In this document: positions 1-6,879 of the stretch, in pieces
Layout of the letters: every line of letters starts with the position of its first letter
How positions within the stretch are numbered: the first letter of the stretch is position 1
Source of the DNA: Spirochaetaceae bacterium
GTDB taxonomy: Bacteria; Spirochaetota; Spirochaetia; Treponematales; Breznakiellaceae
Direction: 5' to 3'
Assembly (NCBI GenBank): GCA_031256815.1
Contig: JAIRPU010000165.1
Span: forward strand, 1-16,622
DNA: 16,622 nt
Made by a program: the position numbers and the translations under genes
Notes under the pieces: model-generated
Database searches by the model: none
Told to the model about the DNA's origin: nothing
What the model saw: the letters and a program-made list of their open reading frames with translations, nothing else

Positions 1-67
1 CGGGTGGGGGGCGAAGCGCGGCACGGTCGCAGAGGCGCCGCCGCCAGCCGTCGCAGGCCGCCACCAC

Positions 68-100
68 CGGCAGCGAAACCGCAATGCGGTTTCGCTGCCG
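68..100. repeat. Perfect 15-bp hairpin, AAT loop
   Basis: Arms cggcagcgaaaccgc (68-82) and gcggtttcgctgccg (86-100) are perfect reverse complements around the loop AAT. No T-run follows on either strand, so it is not a standard intrinsic terminator. The core aaaccgc/gcggttt recurs at the right edge of the window (16609-16622), which suggests a dispersed palindromic element. Confidence 0.9.
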
Positions 101-109
101 ACATCCAAC

Positions 110-132
110 GCGCCACGCCGCAGGCGTGGCGC
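110..132. repeat. Perfect 10-bp hairpin, GCA loop
   Basis: Arms gcgccacgcc (110-119) and ggcgtggcgc (123-132) pair perfectly around GCA. It starts ten bases after the previous hairpin and has the same design of a perfect stem with a three-base loop. No T-run follows it. Confidence 0.9.
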
Positions 133-155
133 TTGCAGCGCACAGTTGCACCGCC

Positions 156-178
156 CCCGCGCCGCGAAGCGGCGCGGG
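156..178. repeat. Perfect 10-bp hairpin, GAA loop
   Basis: Arms cccgcgccgc (156-165) and gcggcgcggg (169-178) pair perfectly around GAA. On the + strand it is followed by an A-rich, not T-rich, stretch, so termination of a + strand transcript is unlikely. Confidence 0.9.
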
Positions 179-183
179 CATAA

Positions 184-218
184 AAGATAATAAAAATCTA
201 TAAGATTTTTATTATCTT
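184..218. repeat. Perfect 16-bp AT-rich hairpin, ATA loop
   Basis: Arms aagataataaaaatct (184-199) and agatttttattatctt (203-218) pair perfectly around ATA. Unlike its neighbours this stem is almost all A/T, yet it keeps the three-base loop. On the + strand it is followed by ccttt. It could act as a weak bidirectional terminator, but the low stem stability and absence of a GC core argue against that. Confidence 0.9.
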
Positions 219-230
219 CCTTTCTCCAGC

Positions 231-275
231 CCGCCGCAGGCGGATGCGCTTCGCGCGGCCTTGCGCTGGCGCAAG
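231..275. repeat. Three short palindromes
   Basis: Three small inverted repeats follow each other: ccgcc/ggcgg with GCA loop (231-243), gcgc/gcgc with TTC loop (246-256) and cttgcgc/gcgcaag with a 2-base spacer (260-275). Singly they could be chance in GC-rich DNA. Their succession continues the hairpin array to the left. Confidence 0.55.
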
Positions 276-322
276 TATCGCGGGGCTTACGCCAAAAGCG
301 TTTTGCGGATAATAATTAGTCT

Positions 323-1045
323 GTGTGTAAAAAGGCGCGTATACTTGTTGTTGATGACGAAAAACAAATTCTGGAAGTAATCAGGGCCTATCTTGAAAAA
401 GAGGGCTTTCGCGTTATGACGGCAGAAGGCGGCAAAGAGGCGCTTGCCCGTTTCGACTTGTTTCCGCCGGATGTGGTGCTGCTCGACCTTATGCTGCCGG
501 ATATTTCCGGCGAAACGGTTTGCCGTAAAATACGCGCAAAGTCGAAAGCGCCTGTTATTATGCTTACCGCAAAGGTTGACGAAGGAAGCATCGTTGCGGG
601 GCTTACCATTGGCGCGGATGATTATATTACCAAGCCTTTTAGCCCGCGTGAGCTTACCGCCCGTGTTAAGGCGGCGCTTAGGCGCAGCGGTTTTAGCGGC
701 GCTATTGGAGAGCGCATTGCAAGCGGAGAGCTTACGCTTGATACCGGAAAAAGTTCCGCGGAAATATCGGGCAAAAAAATTCCGCTTACAATGAATGAAT
801 ACAACCTTCTTAAACTGTTCATGACAAATCCGGGCAGGGTTTTTAGCCGCGAAGAAATTATAAAAAAAATAAAAAACGCGGACTTTGACGGTTTTGACCG
901 TGCCATTGACACGCATATAAAAAACTTGCGGCAAAAAATAGGCGATAGCGGCCGCGCAGGGAATGTAAACGGTTCACACGAAACGCTTTTTATCGAAACG
1001 GTTTATGGCATGGGCTATCGTTTTGCCGGAGCAATAAATGATTAG
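323..1045 (+). CDS. OmpR/PhoB-family response regulator
   Basis: Two-component transcription factor of 240 residues, the normal size for the OmpR/PhoB family. The receiver domain fills about residues 5-120: acidic pair D11/D12, phospho-acceptor D55 (in LLDLMLP), T82 and K104 (in TKPF). A winged-helix DNA-binding domain follows at about 135-236, with the typical SREEI and GMGYRF stretches. The start is GTG at 323: an in-frame stop at 317-319 excludes anything further upstream, and the acidic pair begins only ten residues in. No good ribosome binding site is seen. The next gene, its likely sensor kinase, overlaps the end by 8 bp, so the two should be co-translated. The regulated genes cannot be told from the sequence. 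Confidence 0.95.
   Translation: MCKKARILVVDDEKQILEVIRAYLEKEGFRVMTAEGGKEALARFDLFPPDVVLLDLMLPDISGETVCRKIRAKSKAPVIMLTAKVDEGSIVAGLTIGADDYITKPFSPRELTARVKAALRRSGFSGAIGERIASGELTLDTGKSSAEISGKKIPLTMNEYNLLKLFMTNPGRVFSREEIIKKIKNADFDGFDRAIDTHIKNLRQKIGDSGRAGNVNGSHETLFIETVYGMGYRFAGAIND
1028..1031 (+). promoter_or_regulatory. Ribosome binding site of the histidine kinase
   Basis: GGAG, six bases before the ATG at 1038 and inside the end of the response regulator gene. It supports the kinase start that overlaps the regulator by 8 bp. Confidence 0.6.
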
Positions 1046-2489
1046 CCTTAAAAACAGGCTTGCGCTTACACTTACACTTTTTATCTGTGCCGCGTTTGCC
1101 GCGCTGTTTTTTTCGCTAAATACCGCATCAAAAAAAATATTCGACAACTTTGTACGCGGCGTTATCGCCGAAAAAAATCAGGAAATTGCGCGCGCCATAG
1201 CGGAACAGTACCGTCCTCTGCAAAAACAGTTTGATATAGAAGCGCTGGAAAGCGTGGGAATGATTTTTATGCACGACGGCTTTATTGTTGATGTGGAAGA
1301 TGAGCGCGGCTCTGGCGTTTGGAATGCGCGTGATATGGACATGGAACATTGCGCCGCAATTCTGCAAAAAATAAGTGAACGGATGAACTCAAGGCATGGT
1401 AAAAAAATCGAGGTGCAAAGCGCGAGTTTTCCGCTGCTATACGCCGGTATGGCGGTTGGAAATGTGAACATAGCAAGCGCCGGGCCGCTTTTTTATACCG
1501 AGGCTCAAAGCGAATTTATTACTCATCTTAACATAACGCTTGCCGCGCTGTTTTTTATTTCTCTTGTTGTTTGTATTGTGTTTGCGCTGATTCATGCTGA
1601 AATGCTTTCGCGCCCCATTGTCCGCGCAACATTGACGGCGCGAAAAATCGCCGCAAATTACGCCGGTGGCAATTCCGTAAACGGCGCTGATGCGCCGGAA
1701 AACGCAGACGGGTGCGGCCTAACGCCTTCTCTCTCTTTGCCTTTTGAAAACTACAAAACGCGCGAGCTTGCCGCGCTTTCGTTTTCCATAAACGAAATGT
1801 CGCGTGAGCTTCAGGAAGCGCAGGCGCGGCAGAAACAGCTTACAGGAGATGTAGCGCACGAACTTAGGACGCCGCTTGCGTCGATACAGGGAACGATAGA
1901 AGCGTTTCTGGACGGCGTGTGGGACGCTTCACCGGAACGCCTGGTTTCTCTTTTAAACGAAGTAAAACGGCTTACACAGCTTGTAAATGATTTGCAGGTT
2001 CTATCTTCGTTTGAATCCGGAGCCATTACGCTTAACAAAACTGAATTCGATATTGCGGAGCTGCTGCAAAGCGCCGCAGAACAATTTACAAACACCGCCT
2101 GCGAAAAAGGAATTGAAATAAAGCTTTTTTTGTTTTCGTGGCGCGCCATTGCCGATTATGGCAGAACAAAACAGGTTGTAATAAATCTTTTGTCTAACGC
2201 TGTAAAGTATACGGCAAAAGGAAGCGTAAGCGTTCTTATGGAAAAAATAACGCGCAGCAGCGGGGAAGTTCTTTCAATAAAAATTGCCGATACAGGCAGC
2301 GGCATTCCACAGAAAGATTTGCCGCATATTTTTGAACGCTTTTACCGTGCAGAAAAATCGCGGAACAGAGGCACGGGCGGCGCAGGTGTGGGATTAACAA
2401 TAGCGCGCGCCATCTGCGATGCCTGCGGCTGGGAGATTCGCGTGGAAAGCGAAGAAGGGCGCGGCAGCGTGTTTACGCTTGTAATGTAA
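1038..2489 (+). CDS. Membrane sensor histidine kinase
   Basis: Sensor partner of the response regulator, 483 residues. A first membrane helix lies at about residues 7-28, an extracytoplasmic sensor region at 29-163 without a domain I recognise, and a second helix at about 164-186. A HAMP-like linker follows (about 187-262), then the dimerisation/phospho-acceptor helix with H274 in VAHELRTPL. The ATP-binding domain shows the N box (N383, N387), the G1 box DTGSGI (418-423), the F box (F432, F435) and the G2 box GTGGAGVGL (445-453). All parts needed for autophosphorylation are present. The HAMP connector looks unusually long (about residues 206-242), rich in Gly, Asn and acidic residues. The signal sensed is unknown. 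Confidence 0.95.
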   Translation: MISLKNRLALTLTLFICAAFAALFFSLNTASKKIFDNFVRGVIAEKNQEIARAIAEQYRPLQKQFDIEALESVGMIFMHDGFIVDVEDERGSGVWNARDMDMEHCAAILQKISERMNSRHGKKIEVQSASFPLLYAGMAVGNVNIASAGPLFYTEAQSEFITHLNITLAALFFISLVVCIVFALIHAEMLSRPIVRATLTARKIAANYAGGNSVNGADAPENADGCGLTPSLSLPFENYKTRELAALSFSINEMSRELQEAQARQKQLTGDVAHELRTPLASIQGTIEAFLDGVWDASPERLVSLLNEVKRLTQLVNDLQVLSSFESGAITLNKTEFDIAELLQSAAEQFTNTACEKGIEIKLFLFSWRAIADYGRTKQVVINLLSNAVKYTAKGSVSVLMEKITRSSGEVLSIKIADTGSGIPQKDLPHIFERFYRAEKSRNRGTGGAGVGLTIARAICDACGWEIRVESEEGRGSVFTLVM

Positions 2490-2501
2490 TTACTGCATAA
2501 T

Positions 2502-3398
2502 ATGCGCGTGTATAATTGCGGACTTTGCCCAAGACATTGCGCGGTAAACCGCATCAAAGGCGAAACCGGTTATTGCCGCGCCGGAACTTCTGTAAAACTT
2601 GCGCTTGCCGCGCTTCATTTTGGAGAAGAGCCGCCAATAAGCGGCGTAGGCGGTTCAGGCGCAATGTTTTTTTCTAATTGTAACCTGGGCTGTGTTTTTT
2701 GCCAGAACTATCAAATTTCATCTGAATCTTACGGGCGCGAAATAAGCGCCGAAGATTGCGCCGGAATAATGTTAAAACTCCAGGAGGCTGGCGCGGAAAA
2801 CATTAATCTTGTAACCGGAACACCGCAAATTTACGCGCTTGTTCATGCGCTGCGTTATGCCAAACAACATGGCTTAAAACTTCCCGTATACTGGAATTCA
2901 TCCGGTTATGAAACGGAAACCGCCGTTGAGCTTATAGATGAGTTTATCGATTTTTACCTTCCTGACCTTAAAACATTAAACAAAAAATACGCGCGCGCAT
3001 GGTTCGCCGGCGAAGATTATGGAGAAACGGCAGCGCGTTCAATTTTAAAAATGCTGAGCTTAAAACCAAATAAAACAATTATCCGGCATTTAATAATGCC
3101 CGGTTTTCTGGATTCTACAAGAGAGGTTTTGGAATGGTTTGCAAAAAACGCCGCCGGCAGGGCGGAATTATCCCTTATGACTCAGTATACGCCTGTAAAA
3201 AATGGAATTGTTTCTAATTCTGCGCCAAAACGTTTTGTTTCGCAGGATGAATATAAAACCGTGCTTAATTGGCTTTTTGAGTTTGAAATTGAAGACGGCT
3301 ACTTTCAGGAGTTAATGCCTGATTCCGGCTGGCTGCCGGATTTTAGCCGCGAAAACCCTTTTGAATCTAAACTCTCCAAAACTATATGGCATTCATAA
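2502..3398 (+). CDS. PflA/PflX-like radical SAM protein
   Basis: Radical SAM enzyme of 298 residues resembling the PflX/COG1313 group of pyruvate formate-lyase activase homologues, whose substrates are mostly unknown. The radical SAM cluster motif CNLGCVFC gives C60, C64 and C67. An additional N-terminal cysteine set, C6, C9, C13 and C25 (CGLCPRHC and GYC), is typical of the group and may hold a second metal site. Later blocks such as YWNSSGY and FYLPDLK also fit. No glycyl-radical enzyme is nearby. It starts 12 bp after the kinase stop, so it may be co-transcribed with the two-component genes, although no clear Shine-Dalgarno is visible. An in-frame stop (2487-2489) and the early cysteines support the start. 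It ends 8 bp before the convergent deaminase gene. Confidence 0.88.
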   Translation: MRVYNCGLCPRHCAVNRIKGETGYCRAGTSVKLALAALHFGEEPPISGVGGSGAMFFSNCNLGCVFCQNYQISSESYGREISAEDCAGIMLKLQEAGAENINLVTGTPQIYALVHALRYAKQHGLKLPVYWNSSGYETETAVELIDEFIDFYLPDLKTLNKKYARAWFAGEDYGETAARSILKMLSLKPNKTIIRHLIMPGFLDSTREVLEWFAKNAAGRAELSLMTQYTPVKNGIVSNSAPKRFVSQDEYKTVLNWLFEFEIEDGYFQELMPDSGWLPDFSRENPFESKLSKTIWHS

Positions 3399-3406
3399 AC
3401 AGCCGC

Positions 3407-3892
3407 TTATTGATTTTCGTATCGTTCCAACTCTTCCGATACATACTCAAGTTTAATTCCTGCTTTTCTGAACATCGCTTCGGAATCCGCACAGTCGTGG
3501 TAACGCCGGCGGCAGACAACGCGGACTATGCCGCAGTTAATTATAAGCATTGCGCAGGTTCGGCATGGCGTCATGCGGCAGTAAAGCGTTCCGCCGTTTA
3601 TCGCTATGCCGCGTTTTGCCGCCTGGCATATTGCGTTCTGTTCAGCATGAACAGTTCTTACGCAATGCGTTGTTACAGAGCCGTCTTCGTGTATTGTTTG
3701 CTTAAGTTGATGCCCCGCCTCGTCGCAATGCGGCAGGCCGGAAGGCGAACCAACATAGCCTGTTACCAAAAGCTGATTGTCTTTTGCTATTACAGCGCCG
3801 CTTCGCCCGCGGTCGCAAGTTGCGCGGCGCGCTATTGCGTCGCAAACTTCCATAAAATACTCGTCCCAGCTTGGGCGTTTATAATCGCTCAT
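3407..3892 (-). CDS. Deoxycytidylate (dCMP) deaminase family
   Basis: Zinc-dependent deaminase of about 161 residues, most like dCMP deaminases, which convert dCMP to dUMP for dTTP synthesis. Numbered from the ATG at 3892, zinc ligands and catalytic glutamate are H82 and E84 in HAEQN, with C110 and C113 in PCRTC. The N-terminal block YKRPSWDEYFM and the phrase GSPSGLPHC are typical of the family. A TTG at 3901 would add three residues. I prefer the ATG because the purine-rich AGAGAA sits about nine bases before it but directly against the TTG. The gene faces the radical SAM gene tail to tail and diverges from the small membrane protein gene. A related cytidine or ComE-type deaminase role cannot be excluded. 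Confidence 0.9.
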   Translation of the reverse strand: MSDYKRPSWDEYFMEVCDAIARRATCDRGRSGAVIAKDNQLLVTGYVGSPSGLPHCDEAGHQLKQTIHEDGSVTTHCVRTVHAEQNAICQAAKRGIAINGGTLYCRMTPCRTCAMLIINCGIVRVVCRRRYHDCADSEAMFRKAGIKLEYVSEELERYENQ

Positions 3893-3944
3893 AAGTAGCA
3901 ATTCTCTTTTTTATATTGTATATTTATCCACGAAAGAAGTAAAG
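3893..3944. promoter_or_regulatory. Divergent AT-rich promoter region
   Basis: The 52 bases between the two divergent genes are strongly AT-rich. On the + strand there are two TATATT hexamers (3912-3917 and 3919-3924). On the - strand TACAAT and TATAAA lie in the same place. No convincing -35 boxes are seen, so the exact promoters are undecided. Confidence 0.35.
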
Positions 3945-4307
3945 ATGAGGTATTTTTCGTCTGATATTTTAAAGCAGAGTCCATTACGTGTTGTGCGGCT
4001 CTTGATAAGCAATGCGTTCCTGTTTTTTGGAGTTTCCGCCCTGCTTTTAAATGTTCTGTTTGCATCGGGCAATTCACAGTCATTCAGCGATGATTCCATG
4101 TTTTTGCTGCTGCGTCTTTTATACTGGAACGGCATTATCCTTTTTATATTCGCCATGCTTTCAATATTTTTAACTGTAGTTATACATTGGTTAAAAAAGG
4201 ACGCAAAGCGGAATCATTTTTTATTTTACGCGGTTTTTGCCCTTGCCGGGCTTATAATGACGCTGTTTGCCGGCGGGGTAATTGTGCTTTCCGAAGGTAA
4301 TTTATGA
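3945..4307 (+). CDS. Small three-helix membrane protein, unknown
   Basis: Not recognised. The 120-residue product has about three hydrophobic segments: residues 17-40, 52-82 (with a tryptophan, then a charged HWLKKDAKRN stretch) and 92-113. It has no signal peptide cleavage site, cysteine or evident motif. It is probably an inner-membrane protein. A purine-rich stretch (GAAAGAAGTAAAG) precedes the ATG. Its TGA overlaps the ATG of the chorismate mutase gene as ATGA, so the two are almost surely translated together. That arrangement, and hydrophobicity consistent over the whole length, make it a real gene. Nothing in it suggests a role in aromatic amino acid synthesis. Confidence 0.75.
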   Translation: MRYFSSDILKQSPLRVVRLLISNAFLFFGVSALLLNVLFASGNSQSFSDDSMFLLLRLLYWNGIILFIFAMLSIFLTVVIHWLKKDAKRNHFLFYAVFALAGLIMTLFAGGVIVLSEGNL

Positions 4308-4675
4308 AAAAAGTCTTTGCGTTAAGGGGCGCTACTCAGGCGGAAAACACCGGTCAGTCGATTACTGAAAGAATAGCGGCTCTTTACGATGCGCTTTTAA
4401 GCGAAAATTCACTTTGCGAAGAGGAAATTATCTCAATAATTTTTTCTATTACAAGTGATTTAACGGCAAAAAACCCCGCGTCCGCGCTGCGCGCTTCGGG
4501 CAGGGCTAAAGATGCGGCGCTTTTTAGTGCCGCAGAACCTGAGGCCGGCGACTTTCATCCTGGAATAATAAGAATTCTTATTCACTGTTACCTTGAAAGC
4601 GGCGCTTCTCCGCGGCACATTTACCAGTGCGGCGCGGAAATACTCAGGCCGGACAGGGCGTTTAATTCACTTTAA
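4304..4675 (+). CDS. aroH: Chorismate mutase, AroH class
   Basis: Converts chorismate to prephenate on the path to phenylalanine and tyrosine. The 123-residue product fits the AroH class (the Bacillus subtilis enzyme has 127). The N-terminus ALRGAT gives the substrate-binding arginine (R8). The block IIFSITSDLTAKNPASALR matches the conserved S-x-T-x-DL-x-A-x-x-PA-x-A-x-R stretch. The active-site glutamate equivalent lies in AAEPEAG, followed by the arginine in IIRILI, the tyrosine in HIYQ and the final ILRPD. Similarity in the middle is weak, so it is a divergent member, but the catalytic positions are kept. AAGG seven bases upstream and the 4-bp overlap with the membrane protein gene set the start. 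No other aromatic pathway gene is in the window. Its 3' end overlaps the convergent exonuclease gene by 9 bp. Confidence 0.88.
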   Translation: MKKVFALRGATQAENTGQSITERIAALYDALLSENSLCEEEIISIIFSITSDLTAKNPASALRASGRAKDAALFSAAEPEAGDFHPGIIRILIHCYLESGASPRHIYQCGAEILRPDRAFNSL

Positions 4676-5182
4676 CTTGCGTCCATGTTCAATGGCGGCA
4701 AGAAAAAGCCCGGCGCAGGCGCGCGCGTCAGATAGCGCGTTGTGATGACGGTCAAGAACAACGCCGGTTCCGGCGCAGCATACATCAAGCGATTTACGGT
4801 GAAACGCGCCGGCCCATGTATTCATTGTGCAATAAGTCTTGTTTTGCGGAGTAATTCCGCAAAATTCTTTTAGGCAGGCATAAAGACAGCGGTAATCGAA
4901 CTGAATGTTGTGCGCTACAATTATCCTGTCTTCAATAAAATGCCGCCAATACCGGTAGCTCTGCGCAAAGCATGGCGCATTTGCCGTATGCTCCGGAAAA
5001 ATACCGTGTATGTTGCTGGAAAAACCGGCGTCTATAAAGTTGTCTGGCGGTTGTATTAAAGCGCAGTACTCTTCAACAGTAACGCCTGATTCCACACGGA
5101 CAAGCCCCACCTGGCACACGGAGTTTGGATTATTACTGGCCGTCTCAAAATCAAGCGCGGTAAACGCAAAATCGCGTTTCAT
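4667..5182 (-). CDS. DnaQ-like DEDDh 3'-5' exonuclease
   Basis: A 171-residue stand-alone exonuclease domain of the DnaQ/RNase T type. Exo I gives D11 and E13 (ALDFET), Exo II gives D96 (in HNIQFDYRCL) and Exo III gives H147 and D152 (HNALSDA). These are the four acidic metal ligands plus the general-base histidine, so the enzyme should be active. It could be a proofreading subunit, a repair nuclease or an RNA/oligonucleotide exonuclease; the sequence does not decide. It begins one base after the stop of the Na/Pi cotransporter gene and probably depends on that transcript. The upstream AGAAG inside that gene is a weak ribosome binding site. Confidence 0.9.
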   Translation of the reverse strand: MKRDFAFTALDFETASNNPNSVCQVGLVRVESGVTVEEYCALIQPPDNFIDAGFSSNIHGIFPEHTANAPCFAQSYRYWRHFIEDRIIVAHNIQFDYRCLYACLKEFCGITPQNKTYCTMNTWAGAFHRKSLDVCCAGTGVVLDRHHNALSDARACAGLFLAAIEHGRKLK

Positions 5183-5183
5183 T

Positions 5184-6842
5184 CTATGCTTCTTTTATAT
5201 TCGCAAGAAGCGCGGAAATGCTGTAACAATAGTCGCCAAGCCTTTCTATGCGCCGCACAAGGTCAATAAAGAGCAGCTCCGTTTTTACGTTTTCGCCTGC
5301 CTCAATGCGTTTACGCCCAAGTTTTCGCAAAACATCTCTTGAATGGTCAATTTCTTCTTCGGTTTTTTTGGCAAAACCGGTATCCACCATGCTTAATTTT
5401 CTGCCTAAATTTCGTTCCACGAAGCCCAGAAAATCTTCGACCATGCCCATATACGGGTTAAGCGCGTCAATTTCTTCCTGTTTAAATATCTGTTTCTTTT
5501 TTACACTGCGCTCCAAAAGCAGCCCGATTGAATAACAATCGTCTGTTAAATCTTCAATATCCGCGATTATTCTTATTAAAAGCGAGATGTTATGTTCTGA
5601 ATTTATATTAAGATTGCGCCGGTTTAATTCGAGTAAAAAACGTGTAATTTCTTCCCGCATCTGGTCGGCATAATCCTCTTTTCTGTTCAGTTCCGGTATT
5701 AGTTTTTCTATGGTCGTTTCGTTTAACGAAGCAAGTGAAGCGCGAATCGAACGAAACATTGAAAGCGAAACTCCAGCCATATCACGGATTTCGTTTTCGG
5801 CATAGAGTATGCCCATTTCAGGCGGGTCGCGCATCGAACCGATATAAGAAATTTTATAAACGCCGCGTTCCGGTTCTTTTTTATCTTTTATAAGCAAACT
5901 TACAAAGTTTGCGAAGGGGCCAACAAAAGGCAGAAAGAGGCAGGTGTTAAGCGTATTAAAAACCGTGTGGAACATGGCAAGATGCGCCCCTATTGCCTGC
6001 GGCATTTCGCCCGGAGAAATTAACTCTACAAGCGAAATAAGCGGCTTAATAAAGAAAACAGCCCACAGTGAGCCAAAAAAATTAAAAAGCACATGAACCA
6101 AAGCGGAGCGTTTTGCAATACGCGAAGTGCCTATAGACGCAAGCATTGCATCTATGGTTGTTCCAATATTCGCGCCAAGTATCATTACGCAGCCAAAATT
6201 CATATCAATTATGCCGTTATGCGCCATAGTTATAATAATAGCGGTAGTGGCAGACGAAGATTGCATAATTGCCGTTATTACAATCCCTATGGCAAGCCCA
6301 ACAAGAGTAGCGCCAAACCCGTCTCCGGCAATTCTTCTTATAAAAGCCAAATCTTCGGCGCTTATTCCAGGCATGGAGCGTGTTAAAAAATCAAGTCCAA
6401 GGAATAAAAGGCCAAAACCCATTACCATATTGCCAACTTCGCGGTGCTTCCATTTAAATGCGGCAAGCACAAAACCTATGCCAATGGCAGGCAGCGCAAG
6501 CGTTGAAATTTTAAGCGAAAATCCTATAAGGGAGACTATCCAGGCGGTAACTGTAGTGCCTATATTTGCGCCCATGATTACGCCTATGGACTGCTTTAAA
6601 GTGAGCAGGCCGGCGTTTACAAACGAGACTACCATGGATGTAGTAGCGCTTGAAGATTGAATTATAGCGGTAACCGAAAACCCTGTAAAAACAGCAGAGA
6701 GCCTGTGTCCGGTCATAAAACGGAGCGCACCCTGAAGCCGCGCTCCTGCGCTTTGTTGTATGCCTTCGCTTAAAACCTTCATGCCATAAAGGAAAAGGCA
6801 AAGGCTTCCACCAATGCGCAAAATAACCACGATAATATTCAT
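5184..6842 (-). CDS. Na+/phosphate cotransporter with PhoU-like tail
   Basis: Member of the NptA/PNaS family, 552 residues, taking up inorganic phosphate (or a related anion) with sodium. The first about 320 residues form the membrane part with the family's inverted repeat: QSSSATT at 62-68 and 194-200, each followed by GANIGTT (91-97 and 223-229). Residues about 345-545 are charged and helical, with the look of the PhoU-like domain found at the C-terminus of bacterial members. The start is the ATG followed by NIIVVILRIGG, typical for the family. No Shine-Dalgarno is visible. A -10-like TATAGT sits only 8 bases upstream. It lies 30 bp after the CNNM gene and 1 bp before the exonuclease gene. 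Confidence 0.93.
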   Translation of the reverse strand: MNIIVVILRIGGSLCLFLYGMKVLSEGIQQSAGARLQGALRFMTGHRLSAVFTGFSVTAIIQSSSATTSMVVSFVNAGLLTLKQSIGVIMGANIGTTVTAWIVSLIGFSLKISTLALPAIGIGFVLAAFKWKHREVGNMVMGFGLLFLGLDFLTRSMPGISAEDLAFIRRIAGDGFGATLVGLAIGIVITAIMQSSSATTAIIITMAHNGIIDMNFGCVMILGANIGTTIDAMLASIGTSRIAKRSALVHVLFNFFGSLWAVFFIKPLISLVELISPGEMPQAIGAHLAMFHTVFNTLNTCLFLPFVGPFANFVSLLIKDKKEPERGVYKISYIGSMRDPPEMGILYAENEIRDMAGVSLSMFRSIRASLASLNETTIEKLIPELNRKEDYADQMREEITRFLLELNRRNLNINSEHNISLLIRIIADIEDLTDDCYSIGLLLERSVKKKQIFKQEEIDALNPYMGMVEDFLGFVERNLGRKLSMVDTGFAKKTEEEIDHSRDVLRKLGRKRIEAGENVKTELLFIDLVRRIERLGDYCYSISALLANIKEA

Positions 6843-6850
6843 TTACGCAT

Positions 6851-6879
6851 ACTATAGTGAATAAGTGATGTTTTATCCA
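6851..6879 (-). promoter_or_regulatory. Possible promoter of the Na/Pi gene
   Basis: On the - strand TGGATA (6879-6874, four of six matches to TTGACA), 17 bases and TATAGT (6856-6851, five of six to TATAAT). The -10 ends 8 bases before the ATG, so a transcript would be nearly leaderless. It overlaps the end of the CNNM gene. Could be chance. Confidence 0.3.

Larger units (their letters stand above)
1..322. other. GC-rich intergenic region with hairpin array
   Basis: No convincing gene lies in the first 322 bases. The only long open frame here (934 down to 287, - strand) is the shadow of the response regulator gene. Most of the stretch is very GC-rich and built of short palindromes, listed separately: perfect hairpins at 68-100, 110-132, 156-178 and 184-218 and weaker ones from 231 to 275. 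The stretch just before the response regulator (300-322) turns AT-rich and contains a -10-like GATAAT at 308-313, but no fitting -35 box is seen. Confidence 0.7.

Noticed and set aside
156..178. GC-rich hairpin as an intrinsic terminator
   Set aside because: Followed by A-rich sequence on the + strand and GC-rich sequence on the - strand. No U-tract would form in either RNA.
287..934. 215-residue open frame on the - strand at the left end
   Set aside because: Opposite the response regulator, whose motifs are unmistakable. The - strand product is rich in Arg, Asn and Phe without any domain.
3324..3344. Hairpin tccggc/gccgga followed by TTTT, like a terminator
   Set aside because: It lies inside the radical SAM coding sequence, about 18 codons before the stop, in an ordinary coding context.
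3386..3898. 170-residue open frame on the + strand
   Set aside because: Opposite the dCMP deaminase, which has all zinc ligands. It is a shadow reading.
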